Source of the DNA: Diaporthe sp. PMI_573
Lineage: Eukaryota > Ascomycota > Sordariomycetes > Diaporthales > Diaporthaceae
NCBI GenBank assembly: GCA_021399435.1
Contig: JAJTUP010000009.1
Coordinates: forward strand, 682,001 to 746,000
Direction: 5' to 3'
DNA: 64,000 bases
Made by a program: the position numbers and the translations under genes. Below the pieces are notes generated by a model. That model searched no databases. It saw only the letters and a program-made list of their open reading frames with translations, and was not told the DNA's origin. This document shows positions 23,276 to 33,913 of this stretch, piece by piece. Position 1 is the first letter of the stretch, and each line of letters begins with the position of its first letter.

Positions 23276-24720
23276 TCGTTTGGGAGGCGAGAGTGGCGCG
23301 GGATTTGATTTCCCGCAGACCAATGAAGGATTCCATTATCTAATTGCAACAACTCATCATTGTTTACATCAGGAAATTTGTCTTGACGGGGGATTGCCGG
23401 AGCCTATTGGGCTGTTTGCTGACGGGCGCAAGGGAAAAGAAAACATTGCAAACTGAATCAGGGGCCTACCGAGGTGCCACACACACGGGTCGCCCGTCGA
23501 CTGGTCTCACTCGAATAATAACGGGCATCCAACAGGAAGCTGTTCTGGCGACCTGGCAGTAACAGCAAAATTTCGAATTTGATTGCAAACTGGTCACATA
23601 TTCTGCACATCTTCCGAATTGCTCTGTATAATTTCATATGTAAGGAATTCGGCCAGATGTAGAAGCCACTTACAACTCCGCCAATACGTAGGGGATGATC
23701 CATGCCGTCATTAGGAGTCAGTTTCATTGTCAAGTCTTGCGGTCCATCGCCAACTATTGTCAGGCGTGTTGACTGCAAGATTCCTCATAGGTCTTTGTGC
23801 CTTTATCATATCAAAGTAAAATTGGATTTATTTCTCGTCATTCTGTTCTCGGGTTGTTCCCGGTGGAAAAGCAAGTACCACGTTTGTCTCTTGTAGAGGG
23901 CAAGGACTTGTTAAAGTATTGTTTTGGGGGGGGAGGGGTAGAGGGCATCGACGATGCCTCTGAACGAGGCTGCCTGCACATTCAGTTGTGCAGATGCTGA
24001 GCTCAAAGTTGACCATGATAGCTAATGATAACGTGAATCCTAAGTGTCCAAAGCTGTGGATAAGAGGATGACTTCGGCTACTTCGGATTCATCTATATTT
24101 ACAGCTCAGTCAAGTCGTAGGTCTATAAAACCGTTTACGTGAGTTGCCGCAAAGGGTTTCAGACACCACAGACCGACAGTGAAAAAAGCATGAAGTAATC
24201 AGCAAAATGCCAGTAAACATCTAAATTCTCGATAATACCTATATTTTAGACTTTGATAACTGATAGAATGGACTGGCCACATGCTCAACTCGATTTTTCG
24301 GCAAGCACACGCTCTTTCTTAGGGATGAAATTACCAGATACTTTGGTACGAAACGATACCAAGGGAACACGAATTCCACACCTTCTCGGAGATTTCTGAG
24401 TGGCGAAATTCCATCAATAGGATGTCTCCTACAGCTGATCTTCGAGAGCTGGGTGCTGGTGGCGTGGGGCAGTTGATCAAACACGGTTGGGAATGGAGCC
24501 TACAGCTTTCAGTTCCAGCACTTTCGATTACAAGGCTGCATCTCTGTCCGCAATTGAGGCTAGAAGTGGCGACTACAAGCTTTTCGATGACTACCCGGAT
24601 CGTCCAAGACACACTTGTCCATCCTTGACACTCCAGTACTCAGCTTGAACGCGATAAATGAAGTGCCGTAGGTCTCTCCACGAAGTCGAGCTCGCAGGTT
24701 CAGACCAATCTTGCGATTTC

Positions 24721-25326
24721 CTAGTCTACGGGCATGTCGAGCACATGTTCTTCTGTGCATTCCCAATCTTCGACATTGCAGGGACTGATTTCAACCCAAG
24801 AGAAATTCAAGTCGGCCTGAAATGGACAAATTAAGTTATCAAAGATGGACCAATGCAAGCGAGGCGTGTCGCCTAGAAGCTCCAACACGAGAAGGACGAA
24901 AGCGCTGATATCATCCTCGCAGTCCTGGCCGTCTAGTTGAACAGCTAGCGGGCCCCCAGATACGATATGAATGCTTCGAACACGCCTAGGTGCTAATTGA
25001 AAATTTAGGAAGTCGAACTGATCACCGGCTTGTTGAAGGCCATTGTCTTTCTGAGGCCCCACCGCGGAGGAACGGCGGCACTCGCCAACCTGCCAGACAA
25101 TGTCCATCACTTCCTGCAGCTGCACCTTACAATGAGATGACTGGAGGCTTTCATGGATGTGGCGTGGAAAATAAGGAGAGAAATAATCCCGCAAGGGCAC
25201 GTTTCTTCTTACCGTGGGATTCGCCCAGTTTCTCGTGGCTGAAAAGGGAACTCTCGCGGTCACTAGAAGGCATTTACAGATGCTCATGGTCCCTGACACT
25301 CCTCGCAGGTGAAGGTCTATCAACAA
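24721..25326 (-). CDS. Unrecognised ORF, 201 codons, doubtful
   Basis: This open frame has a balanced amino-acid composition, unlike the neighbouring shadow frames. The C-terminal half contains alternating hydrophobic and acidic segments (for example DGQDCEDDISAFVLLVLELL) that look like folded protein. I recognise no family. The first ATG at 25326 follows an unrelated frame and the start is uncertain; this could be the last exon of a longer, possibly decayed gene. It sits next to a clear pseudogene, which supports decay. It may equally be chance. Confidence 0.25.
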   Translation of the reverse strand: MLIDLHLRGVSGTMSICKCLLVTARVPFSATRNWANPTVRRNVPLRDYFSPYFPRHIHESLQSSHCKVQLQEVMDIVWQVGECRRSSAVGPQKDNGLQQAGDQFDFLNFQLAPRRVRSIHIVSGGPLAVQLDGQDCEDDISAFVLLVLELLGDTPRLHWSIFDNLICPFQADLNFSWVEISPCNVEDWECTEEHVLDMPVD

Positions 25327-25725
25327 TGCCGCCTTCTAACTCATGAAATGACGGGACCGAAGATAGGGGGCGCGGAGGGCTTACTGAAAACGATATCATA
25401 CTGTGTTGACGCAGAAATCATTGCTGATGTCATTCCCGATCTATTGAGAAGAGTCGCTCGCTTTGATATGAAAGATGTTGGAGGGAGAAGGATGACAGCG
25501 AGCAAATATTGAACCTGAAATAGACCCTGGCCTTGGCACACAAATTTGAGATCTGTATAAAGCATTGTCAATGACTCCGGTTGGAGTCGCTGCCATTGTG
25601 AGACTTCTGTATAGCTACTGTGCTATTTGAATCTCTTCACGCCAACTCGACCGGCTTAAATGACGACAGCAACGAGAAATTGCTTCCGAAGGACCCCAGC
25701 AAAGATCAAGCGCCGACCATTAGAA

Positions 25726-26629
25726 TCATAGCTTCCAAAAACTTGAATCATCCTCCCTGCTCCACTCTCCCCGTTCCATCCGTGCCCTAAAACATTGCCA
25801 TCCTCTTTGAGCCTTCCATGTTGACTGCCTGTAATACTTCCAATACTCTGGATCCATGTGTCTTTCAGGATCTCCCCAGGAGAGGCAGAGACGCGCTCCG
25901 TGTATAGAGACGCCCTGCATCTGCAGAATTCAGAGTCAGCCATCAAAACAACCAAAAAAAAAGGAGCTTAATACGGATATGGGAAATGGACCAGAGTATA
26001 GCCATAGACTTGCCCTGAGACCACGGCATGATAGGGCCTCAAACGCATATGGGGCCATCAGTGGAATCTTGTTCCCAAGGGGTTGAAGTCTGTTTCCGAA
26101 AGCTGCTTACCTGGGACATGGCCATCTCAGCCTCCTTGAGACCAGGATACTGGGCAAAGCCGCACGTCTGGTCTACCTTTTTCCTCACGTGCAAGAGCTC
26201 TCCAAACCTTCGAACCAATAGTGGAGGTCTGCCTGCGTCATGTTGTTGTTCAGGCCGCCCACGAAAAGGCTCGTGTTCCGCCAGTCTGTGTGAGTGTTGC
26301 CACATTGCTGCAGGTTGTATTTTCCATTGTGGCTGGCGTCCTGACAGTTGTGGTTTTTGTGCTCGGAGAGTCGAGGCGGGTTGGCACAATCTGGGATCGG
26401 CGACGATCCACTCGGGGTTTTTAGAGCCACTTGTCGATATCCGACGCGGACTGGTCGACCGGGAGCTTGGAAGAGGTAGCCTGGGCCTCAGCAGATAGTT
26501 TGGCGAGCTTATCGAAAGCTGAGGTGACCTGGTCCATAACAGGCGGGGCGGCCTGGCCATCAGGGGATGAATTCATTTTGCTGTCAGGGGAAGGCAAGAC
26601 GGTCGTGTTTTGAGTCGATGGGTTGGCCA
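25726..26629 (-). pseudogene. Broken gene for an RNA-recognition-motif protein
   Basis: Reading the minus strand, an acidic Ser/Asp-rich N-terminal part begins at the ATG 26629. It is followed by a short KNPEW segment, a Cys/His-containing stretch and an RRM. The RRM starts NTSLFVGGL (RNP2), continues FGELLHVRKK and CGFAQY (RNP1-like) and ends ARLCLSWG, as in the third RRM of Nam8/Ngr1/TIA-like proteins. These pieces lie in three different frames. Breaks are near 26423, near 26360 and at about 26211 (between YWFEG and FGELL, one base short). Yet a 190-bp intron inside the RRM (26110-25921) keeps a GTAAGC donor, a GCTGAC branch site and a TGCAG acceptor and joins the two RRM halves in phase. 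The C-terminal exon ends at 25726. I see no RRM1 or RRM2 upstream. I call it a pseudogene; sequencing error is the main alternative. Boundaries at the 5' end are approximate. Confidence 0.65.
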
Positions 26630-27519
26630 TGGTAGACAAGTCGGTGGAACCCTTCGGGGCTGGGTCAGCATCGTCGTCAGAAGACAGATGGGCTTTATTG
26701 TCAAAAGCCTTCTCCTTCTGGGGAGGTCGATAAAGACGGCACGGGCTGCACCGAGGGTCATATCCATAGTGCTGATATAGAGAATTGTAAAGAGGTGGTG
26801 AGATTGCGTGACCGATATCGACCGGCCGACTATTCACATGCAGATCAAACCAGGGATGTGTCGAGAAACCCTGGAGACCCTGGAATACTTGTCACCCGTG
26901 AGCAGGAAGGGCAAGAGGGGCAGAGGAAGAACGACAAACCAGCCCCATTTCCCTTCTTCGAGCTGCATTGCATAAATATACATGATCTGGAATCTCTCCT
27001 TGGAGACACGAGTCAGCAGGCGCTGTCTCTCGTCCCGTGCGACTCGATCATGAGTTGAATTGGCCACAGGCCATGACAACCTCGCGAGTTGCGCTTTGGA
27101 TAGGATGAAAGGACATTTTGTCTCCCGGACCCATCGACAACTGAAGCAGCAGCAATGAGTCTCATAACGTTGGACAAAGATACCGCGGAGTTGCCTAGGT
27201 AACGTGTTGTTCGCCCCGGGCCTCTGCCTTGTACAGTGACGAGCATCTTCTGCCTGGCAACACTGTTTTCTGTGGCAGGTCATTTTGGTATTGATTGTAC
27301 CCATTTTGGATGTATGGGGTCACCTCGGATGGAATCACTGACGTGGGGCAAAATACCTTGTGATTTAGGTAGAGTTGAGCTTGTTGCTTAAGGTGAATTG
27401 GTTGGGTCTGGGTTTGTTCCAGTGTCTCAACCTGATAGGTTTCGTGCTGTCTGTAGAGAGAAAATTGGTTTGTTCAAAAATTGTAGTAGGTGTTGCTTAA
27501 TAAACCTATGGCTTCAGCC

Positions 27520-27960
27520 ACACTGTTTTTTTTTTTATCAACTGTTTATTGGTCTGTCTACTATCTACTCAACCTTCCGACTGCTCTTCAGCAGCTCTAA
27601 GCTTATATACAAAGTTGACAATAACTTTATATATCTACTCGTGCTTCTCCTCCAGCAGCACCTTAAATCCTACCTATTTCCTCTCACCCTTTACTATATT
27701 TCTAATATTTTTTTTTTATTTTTTTTTTTAGAAAGATCTAGATATTTAATAATAAAGTATATGTGTTGTGTAGGTTGCTTGGTTGGTTGACTGCACCGTG
27801 GGCGCCAAAGCGTTTGGGTGCAGGTGCAGTCTTCTGCTGACTAAGCACTATGGATGCTAGCTATTGGCCAACAAGAAACTCTATAGTATCCCCCTTATTT
27901 TTATCTATTTTATTTATTTATTTGTGTTATAATTAAAAGCGCTATATTTGAGTACATCTG
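27520..27960. repeat. AT-rich island, possible decayed repeat
   Basis: Runs of T (around 27523, 27709 and 27720), many TA steps (TATATACA, TTTATATATCTAC, TATTTATTTATTTG) and low GC contrast sharply with flanking DNA. In ascomycetes such islands often come from transposons mutated by repeat-induced point mutation. No coding remnant of reverse transcriptase or transposase is readable, so origin is inferred from composition only. Confidence 0.45.
27789..27831. repeat. Inverted repeat, 9-bp arms with 25-bp loop
   Basis: GACTGCACC at 27789-27797 and its exact reverse complement GGTGCAGTC at 27823-27831 could form a hairpin. It lies within the AT-rich island but is itself GC-rich. No open frame uses it. 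It may be a repeat edge or chance. Confidence 0.5.
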
Positions 27961-28537
27961 CCAAAATGAATCTGGATCTATCATCTGTCAGTGGATTGCC
28001 TAGGTCAAATTGCTTTTGGCCCCGACCGAAATGCGGACATCAAGCCATGAAGCAGGGCGGGCAGGGCAGAGTGGTGAATGCATATCTAACCTGTCGAATT
28101 GAGATTTGTAGCTCTAGGAAGACGCTACCAAACAGTCAGGGCCTGCTGTCTCATCCAACTCAGCAGGCACAGGGAATGGAGCTCGGCTTTCTTGCATGAC
28201 CGAGATGGCTTGTGTTGGCGTAGAGTAGCAATACGCGCCGTCCCTGTTCAGCCCAGCCCCCTCTTCAAAGTGGTGGTTGGGTGGAGTGACTCAGAGTGAT
28301 AAGTCCGCCTCCTCCGCGAAACTCTATCATGGTGAGCATCCTCTGCGGACGCGCGGGAACTACTGCATGGGTCATGTTACATTGGATTGTTCCTTCGATG
28401 GTTCTGACTTTAAGTACTAAAGGTGCCGAGTCCGGAGCAATACAAGTTCTCTACACTTTGCAATTCTGTCCTCATCTACATTCGCATCAATTCCCGGCGC
28501 CCCCCAGGCTGAGGGCTCGCTTGCTAAGAAAACAGCG

Positions 28538-30149
28538 ATGCAGCTCCCTACGGTTGCAACCGGGCTTGTGCTCTGCCTCAGCGCAAACCCACTCGAGGCA
28601 TTAGCCTATAGTACGACCGGGCACATCACAGATGCAGTACGGCCTTCCTCGTGTTTTCCCACTGAAACTATGGCGGGCTGACTCGAATTAATATTAGTGC
28701 AGTGCACTCTCGTCCCTGCTCCCAGAAGACGTGGTTTACCCTAACTCAACAGCGTACATCGCAGAAAATACGTACTGGTCGAACAGACAGGGCGAAGTTA
28801 GCCCAGCATGCTTTGTCACACCAAGATCCACATCCAACGTGAGCGCCATCGTCAAGTCCCTGACAGCGCTCCAGGCGCCGTTTTCCGTCAAAGCTGGTGG
28901 TCATACTGCTTTTGCCGGGGGCTCGAACGTTGACCAGGGCGTGACTATCGACTTACTGTACATGAATGAGATTACGGTGACCAACGACTCGCAGACAGTC
29001 TCGGTCGGATCTGGAAGTCGATGGATCCAGGTGACAGAGGCCCTTGACCCGCTGGGCCTGGCGGTAGTGGGCGGCCGGGTTGCTGACGTCGGCGTGGCTG
29101 GCCTCCTCCTCGGCGGCGGTATCTCATATTTCTCCGGATTCCGGGGTTGGGCCTGCGACAACGTGCAGAACTACGAGGTCGTCCTTTCCTCTGGCGAGAC
29201 AGTAAACGCGTCTCCCAACGAGAACAAGGACCTGTTCTGGGCCCTGCGCGGCGGTGGCGGGTCCAACTTCGGTATTGTGACCCGCTTCGACCTCGCGACG
29301 TTCCCGCAAGGCAACCTCTGGGCGAATAATGTTCTCTATCCGGGTGCCCTAAACAACACGCTGATACCGCTGTTTACCAACCTCACCATAAATGGGCTCC
29401 CGGAGGATCCGCAGGCTCATACGTACTTTATCATGACCTACTCCCCAGAGCTAGGCGGGTACGTCGCGGCCGCCAGCTTGTATCATGCAACGCCTCCCAC
29501 GACAAACACAACGCCGCCGGTGTTTGCACCGCTCAAGTCCGTATCGGGGGTCTTGTCAGACACAGTCGCAGTAGAGAACGTCTCTGCGGCGCTCCGTGCG
29601 ATAGACCAGCCGTACGGGGACCGGAAAACATGGTGGGACACCTCCGTGCTGGCCACGGAATCGGACTTGTTGACAGACATTGTGCCTCTTTGGGAACATG
29701 TAGTCTCTGCCTTCCTATCAGCCGCAGCTGAGAACGCAGGACCTAATGGCACGGCCTCTATGGTCACGCCGTATCTTGTTTTCCAGCCCATACCCGTAAA
29801 TATTATTACAGCGATGCAAAAGAACGGCGGCAACGCGCTAGGGCTGAGGCCGAGCGATGGGCCGCTGATGCTGGTCCAGTTCACTGTTATCTGGGACGAT
29901 GCCAGCCTGGATGAACTGATAGAGGGTGAGCTGAGCCAATTGATAGAGAAGGTCGAGGCCATGGCGGCAGAGAGGGGCGAGTTGAAAGGCTTCGTATATA
30001 TGAACTATGCGGGGAGTACACAGGAGGTGTTGAAGAGGTACGGCCCGGAAAGCTTCGCGAGGCTGAAGGATGTGGCGAATCAATACGACCCCGAGGGGCT
30101 GCTACAGAAATACTGGAAAGGATATTTCCAGCTAGGTGGGGTTGAGTAG
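28538..30149 (+). CDS. Secreted FAD-linked oxidoreductase, BBE-like (PCMH-type FAD domain)
   Basis: Two exons (28538-28636, 28698-30149) encode 516 residues. The 61-bp intron has a GTACGG donor, GCTGAC branch and TTAG acceptor and joins in phase 0. Exon 1 supplies a signal peptide (MQLPTVATGLVLCL...). The PCMH FAD-binding domain spans about residues 60-240. His102 in KAGGH and Cys186 in GWACDNV are at the positions that anchor FAD by two covalent bonds in berberine-bridge and related oxidases. A C-terminal BBE segment (about 465-510) contains YMNYAG and ends YWKGYF. There are several N-glycosylation sequons, consistent with secretion. Such enzymes oxidise sugars, alkaloids or pathway intermediates; the substrate here is unknown. 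It is tail-to-tail with a P450 gene, 396 bp apart, a common pairing in secondary metabolism. Confidence 0.9.
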
Positions 30150-30545
30150 ATATGATGGCCTTCTCTCTCATGATCATTTTGGATCTTCATACCTTGAAAA
30201 CACTCAAAACCACAAGGACACGCAGACTCTCTCTCCTTGGTGGCATGCTTGGCTGGGGTAACAATATGGTAGCTATTCCACAGACTACCTCATATGAGGT
30301 CATTTACATAGCAGACTACTATAATATTGCCACGAGGCCCAAAGCCACAAAGCTCTTCTATCCCAAGTATCATATTCTACCACTTCCCCAGTGTCATTTC
30401 GAGATACAAAAGAGCAAACCCATGTGATAACGCCATTTGCTTCAGTACTCGGTGGGAAACACCCACTACGGCAACCGCACACTAATATTCAATGATGCAT
30501 CAGGTTATCGCTTGCCTGTCACCTTGTCAGACACCCATTGTTTCA
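30150..30545. other. Short convergent intergenic region
   Basis: 396 bp between the stop codons of the oxidase and the P450. It should hold both transcription ends. I see AT-rich stretches but no defined terminator element or gene. Confidence 0.5.
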
Positions 30546-32337
30546 TTACTTCTCCCCGTTGAGCTGAATCAGACACCGGTGGCCGCTCGGTACCATGAGG
30601 AAATGCAAAGCAGGTTCCATATCCTTGTCGCACATGCCCTCCAGCTCGGAGACTGTAGCGTTGGGGAAATTGCGGAAGAAGCGAGCTGCCATCAGGCGGA
30701 GCTCGATACGAGCCAGGTGACGACCGAGGCAGGCTGGTTTTGGGTTCCCGTTAGTATGATGTTGATGAGAACAAGACAACGAATGCGTCAAATATGGCGG
30801 AGATGTCACTTACTTCTCGAGCCACCGCCGAAAGGCAGGGTGCAATCTCTCATGTCCTGTGTTGTGTGCTCCCACCTGTCGGGGTTGAATCGGTACGGGT
30901 CAGGGAAGGCTTTCTCATCTCGGTGAAGACTGTAAGACTGAGTTGATACGGTCCTATACTATATGTTAGTCACCTGCTACGGACCCCAAAGCGATGCACA
31001 TTCTGGAACATGGCAAGGCACAGTGGGTAGGGAATTTGTAAAAGGAGAAGACCTGTACTTACGCGCCACCAGGGATGAACTGTCCCGCAAGCTCGACACC
31101 GCCTTCAGGTACGATTCGCGGCAGACCGCAAGGCAGAGCGTTGTATAGGCGTAGCGTCTCATTGACGCACCAGTTCAGATACGGCATGTCCCTAAGGTCG
31201 TCGTAGCCGAAGTCCTCGGGCATAGTCGCCAGCTCTCTGAGGAGCTTGGCCTTGACGCCGGGCAGCTTGCAGATGGACCAGATGAGATAGATCATGGAGT
31301 TGGCCGTGGTGTCACTGCCGCCGACGATAAAGACCTGCGCGTTGTCGCGGATCTCAATGGGCGACCAGGTGTCCTCGGCGCCGGCCGTGTATAGCTTTGA
31401 AAAGACGGTCGGCTTGGTGTCCTCGCCCTGCTCTTCCACGCGCCTGTCGTGGCGGTCCAACGCGCTCTGGGCATAGTCGAAGGTCCGGTACTGGATCTTG
31501 GTGGCGTCCTGGAAGACGGGTATGGGGAGGTACAGGGAGAGCCAGGATATGGTAGGGAACATGGAGCGCAGGCCACCTACAAAACCCAGGCTGACAAAGT
31601 CGTTGATAGATTGGTTTTTCTGTCACCGGTCAGTCTCCGGATCACATATGTGCACACACGCCACACTTGACCAAAAACATGGTTGCTGCTCACCTGCCCG
31701 CTCTCCAGCTGGCCAAAACCCTCGCCAAAGGTCAAGTCGCCAATAACGTCAAAGGATAGGAACATGAACCACTTGGCAACATCCGCAGCGCCGCGGGTCT
31801 TGTTCTCCTCGTGAATGCGCTCGATGGCGAGGCGCACCTTGCCGTCGATGCGGGGCAGGAAGGCCTTGAGGCCCGTCTCGGACATGGGGTTCGATAGCAG
31901 GCGCTTGTACTTGCGGTGGACCTCGGGGCGGATCTCGTTGAAGACGCTGGACGAGTCGGTGATGAGGAGCGAGTAGAAGGGCGACTTGAGGAAGCCGCCC
32001 TTGACGCTGTGGATGACGCGCTGGCATGCTGGCGCGTCCGAGATGTCGACCTCGTGCGGACTGATGCGCACGGCTGGTCCGTACTTTTCGTGGAGAGCGT
32101 GCACCCAGTCCGGGTGGTGCGCCGTGATGACGAAGTATGTTGAGACCAGAGTCGTGAATCGTGTGTACCACGGCCCTGGGATCTTTGATAGGGGATTTGT
32201 GAGGCCGGCGTAGATGTACTGGGATTTTACGCATTAGTTACGAAAGGTTGAACGGTGGAGTGTCCTCGTACCCGAGCCAGCACAATGCAGATGAGCGCGC
32301 CTCCAAGGTAGAGCGCATTCGGTTTGATGAAATCCAT
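30546..32337 (-). CDS. Cytochrome P450 monooxygenase
   Basis: Five exons (32337-32272, 32218-31694, 31619-31063, 30953-30814, 30733-30546) encode 491 residues, normal length for a microsomal fungal P450. All junctions keep the frame. The short first exon gives an N-terminal membrane anchor (about 8-22, ALYLGGALICIVLA). Next come a proline-rich hinge (KIPGPWY), the I-helix oxygen-binding motif GGSDTT (about 297-302), the K-helix ETLR (about 351-354), FNPDRW and the haem loop FGGGSRTCLGRHLARIE with Cys431 as iron ligand. All key residues are intact, so it should be active and needs an ER NADPH-P450 reductase. The sequence resembles pisatin demethylase/benzoate-hydroxylase-like and secondary-metabolite P450s, but I cannot name the subfamily or substrate. 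The adjacent oxidase may act on the same molecule (inference). Confidence 0.92.
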
Positions 32338-32770
32338 CTTCAAGCACAAGACATCACCGACTACGGGCGATGGTCATTCCACCAGGACGGCACATTGTGA
32401 GGCCCTCCCCAAACATGCATCGTCTTTATAACATACACCATAGCTCTTTTCTTGTCCGCAAGTCGTTCTCCATGTCCGTCGGAAAACCCCAAATAGGCCG
32501 TTCGGACAAGAGGGTAGCAGGGTAGCAGGTTGGTTTCGTTATGAAACGAAATTATGCGGGTGGTCGGCTGTGCTTAAACAAGGAAGCTAAAAAGGCTGCA
32601 ATCGGATGGATTCAATGTTTCCCATCTTGCTCTCCACAACCAAAGTCGAATTCACCTTGAGCGGTACACTGTGTATACTTTCGGCACTCTCTAGCGACAT
32701 TTGACGGGAGGTCACCCCCGCCCCCCTGGCCGGAAGATTGTCGCTTCGTTTTTCCCCATGCGCAGTTACT
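32338..32770. other. Promoter region of the P450 gene and 3' flank of the F-box gene
   Basis: 433 bp. A TATA-like element lies near 32424-32430 for the P450. There is a repeated GAGGGTAGCAGGGTAGCAGG-type short direct repeat near 32510-32528. Nothing else is recognised. Confidence 0.45.
32424..32430 (-). promoter_or_regulatory. TATA-like box of the P450 gene
   Basis: TATAAAG on the minus strand, about 90 bases before the P450 ATG, at a reasonable distance for a fungal core promoter. Identified by sequence match only. Confidence 0.4.
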
Positions 32771-33913
32771 TCAACTCTCAAGCACTGCCACAAAGTCCTG
32801 TGACGGGTTTTCGCTTTCAGCGCGCGTCGAACCCAAGTCCCCGACAGCCACGGGCCGGTCTGCTGGCTTCGTCCACCATGAAGCCCACCTCCTGATCTGC
32901 TCTAGATCTGTGTTGTGCTGTTCAGCGGGCATATAACCCCACCTGCCCTTTTCCTTCAGCCAGCACCGGTTCGGCAGGTAAGCCTCGAGCATGTAGTAGT
33001 TGTCCCTGTGAAAAGGGAAGTCTACAGACGGGGGCCCACTCCTCTCCAGGAAGGCGTCAGTCCCGCTGGCCATGTCCTGAAGGGTCATGCGGAACCGTGG
33101 CCGTCTGTTCCCCTTGTTGGCGCTATGCCTTGATATGGCTCTCACGGTAGAGGCCAGGTGGGCTTCGAGGATGGCAGCATACCACAAAGTCGAGGCAGCG
33201 CCGCCAGTTGTGGGGTTGACAGCCTTCAACACGATGGATTCGTGCGAGCTTAGGAGCTCGCGGTTCCACTTCGGCTGTCTGCCGCGCGGAATGGTGGGAA
33301 GCGGCTCGGTCTTGTCCAGGTCGTCCTGCCAGTGGGCAAAGTCGACAGCCAGGCAGAGGAGATTCCACCGCAAGATACACGTCATGCAGGTACAGACGAC
33401 ACCTGGGTCAGGGGGCGCTACATGCTGATAGTAGGGTCGCCTGTGGATGTCGAGCTTTTTCTGCCTCTCCGGGTGCTGCACTAGGTCGCGGAGGTCTGGA
33501 TCCTCGATGTCCGAGAGCAGAGCTGGGAGTCGTATGCATTTTTCCAGGCAAGAGTACCGCCGCTGGATGATGGTGCGTGCGATCAACGCAGGGTGGTCTT
33601 GGAGGAGGAATCCATGAAGGCTGTGGCATGTGCGCGAGAGCCGGAAGATATCACTAGGACGGACGAAGCCAAGAATGTGGCTTAGTATGTCGAACGGTAG
33701 GTCAAGAAAGCTGCGGTGCTCTCCCGACGACTTGCTGCGGTGCCGCTTCTTGAGGCGACGCTCGCTCCGCTTCGAGTAGACTGTGAGACTGCCGTCCCCG
33801 GCAACCCTCTCTCGGCCTGATTCGGGGGTGGCCGTGGGTTCTGCTCCACCATTTTCTGGGGTTGCTGTCGTACCCATCACAGCTAGATGCTGTCTTGCGT
33901 CCTTCTTGGTCAT
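32771..33913 (-). CDS. F-box protein
   Basis: A single exon encodes 380 residues. A basic N-terminal region (KRSERRLKKRHRSK, about 48-61) precedes an F-box at about residues 68-110, with the core FLDLPFDILSHILGFV and FRLSRTCHSLHGF. The F-box binds Skp1 in SCF ubiquitin ligases, and the rest would choose the substrate. The C-terminal part has no leucine-rich or WD repeats that I can see. It contains CTCMTC and several Trp-rich patches, as in many fungal-specific F-box proteins of unknown target. Start at 33913 is the first ATG; a second Met lies at residue 13. Confidence 0.85.
   Translation of the reverse strand: MTKKDARQHLAVMGTTATPENGGAEPTATPESGRERVAGDGSLTVYSKRSERRLKKRHRSKSSGEHRSFLDLPFDILSHILGFVRPSDIFRLSRTCHSLHGFLLQDHPALIARTIIQRRYSCLEKCIRLPALLSDIEDPDLRDLVQHPERQKKLDIHRRPYYQHVAPPDPGVVCTCMTCILRWNLLCLAVDFAHWQDDLDKTEPLPTIPRGRQPKWNRELLSSHESIVLKAVNPTTGGAASTLWYAAILEAHLASTVRAISRHSANKGNRRPRFRMTLQDMASGTDAFLERSGPPSVDFPFHRDNYYMLEAYLPNRCWLKEKGRWGYMPAEQHNTDLEQIRRWASWWTKPADRPVAVGDLGSTRAESENPSQDFVAVLES

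Larger units (their letters stand above)
18744..24720. other. Gene-poor region, about 6 kb
   Basis: This stretch starts with the promoter of the wall-protein gene. All open frames are short (under about 175 codons), overlap each other on both strands and show no domain I recognise. I looked for spliced genes by donor, branch and acceptor signals joined to protein-like frames and found none convincing. It contains a CT microsatellite (22140-22155), two poly-C tracts (23162-23170, 23265-23275) and a poly-G tract (23926-23933). I saw no tRNA-like box B in a plausible cloverleaf. A non-coding transcript or a large regulatory region cannot be excluded. Confidence 0.5.
26838..28537. other. Intergenic region with AT-rich island
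   Basis: This region separates the RRM pseudogene from the oxidase gene. It holds no recognisable gene. Its central part (about 27470-27960) is strongly AT-rich. Close to the oxidase start are an ATTGG (reverse CCAAT) box near 28380 and a CT-rich leader. Short frames here are low in complexity and lack domains. Confidence 0.5.

Noticed and set aside
27398..27790. AT-rich plus-strand open frame of 130 codons
   Set aside because: Composition is set by poly-T and TA-rich DNA (Leu/Phe/Tyr/Ile); not protein-like.
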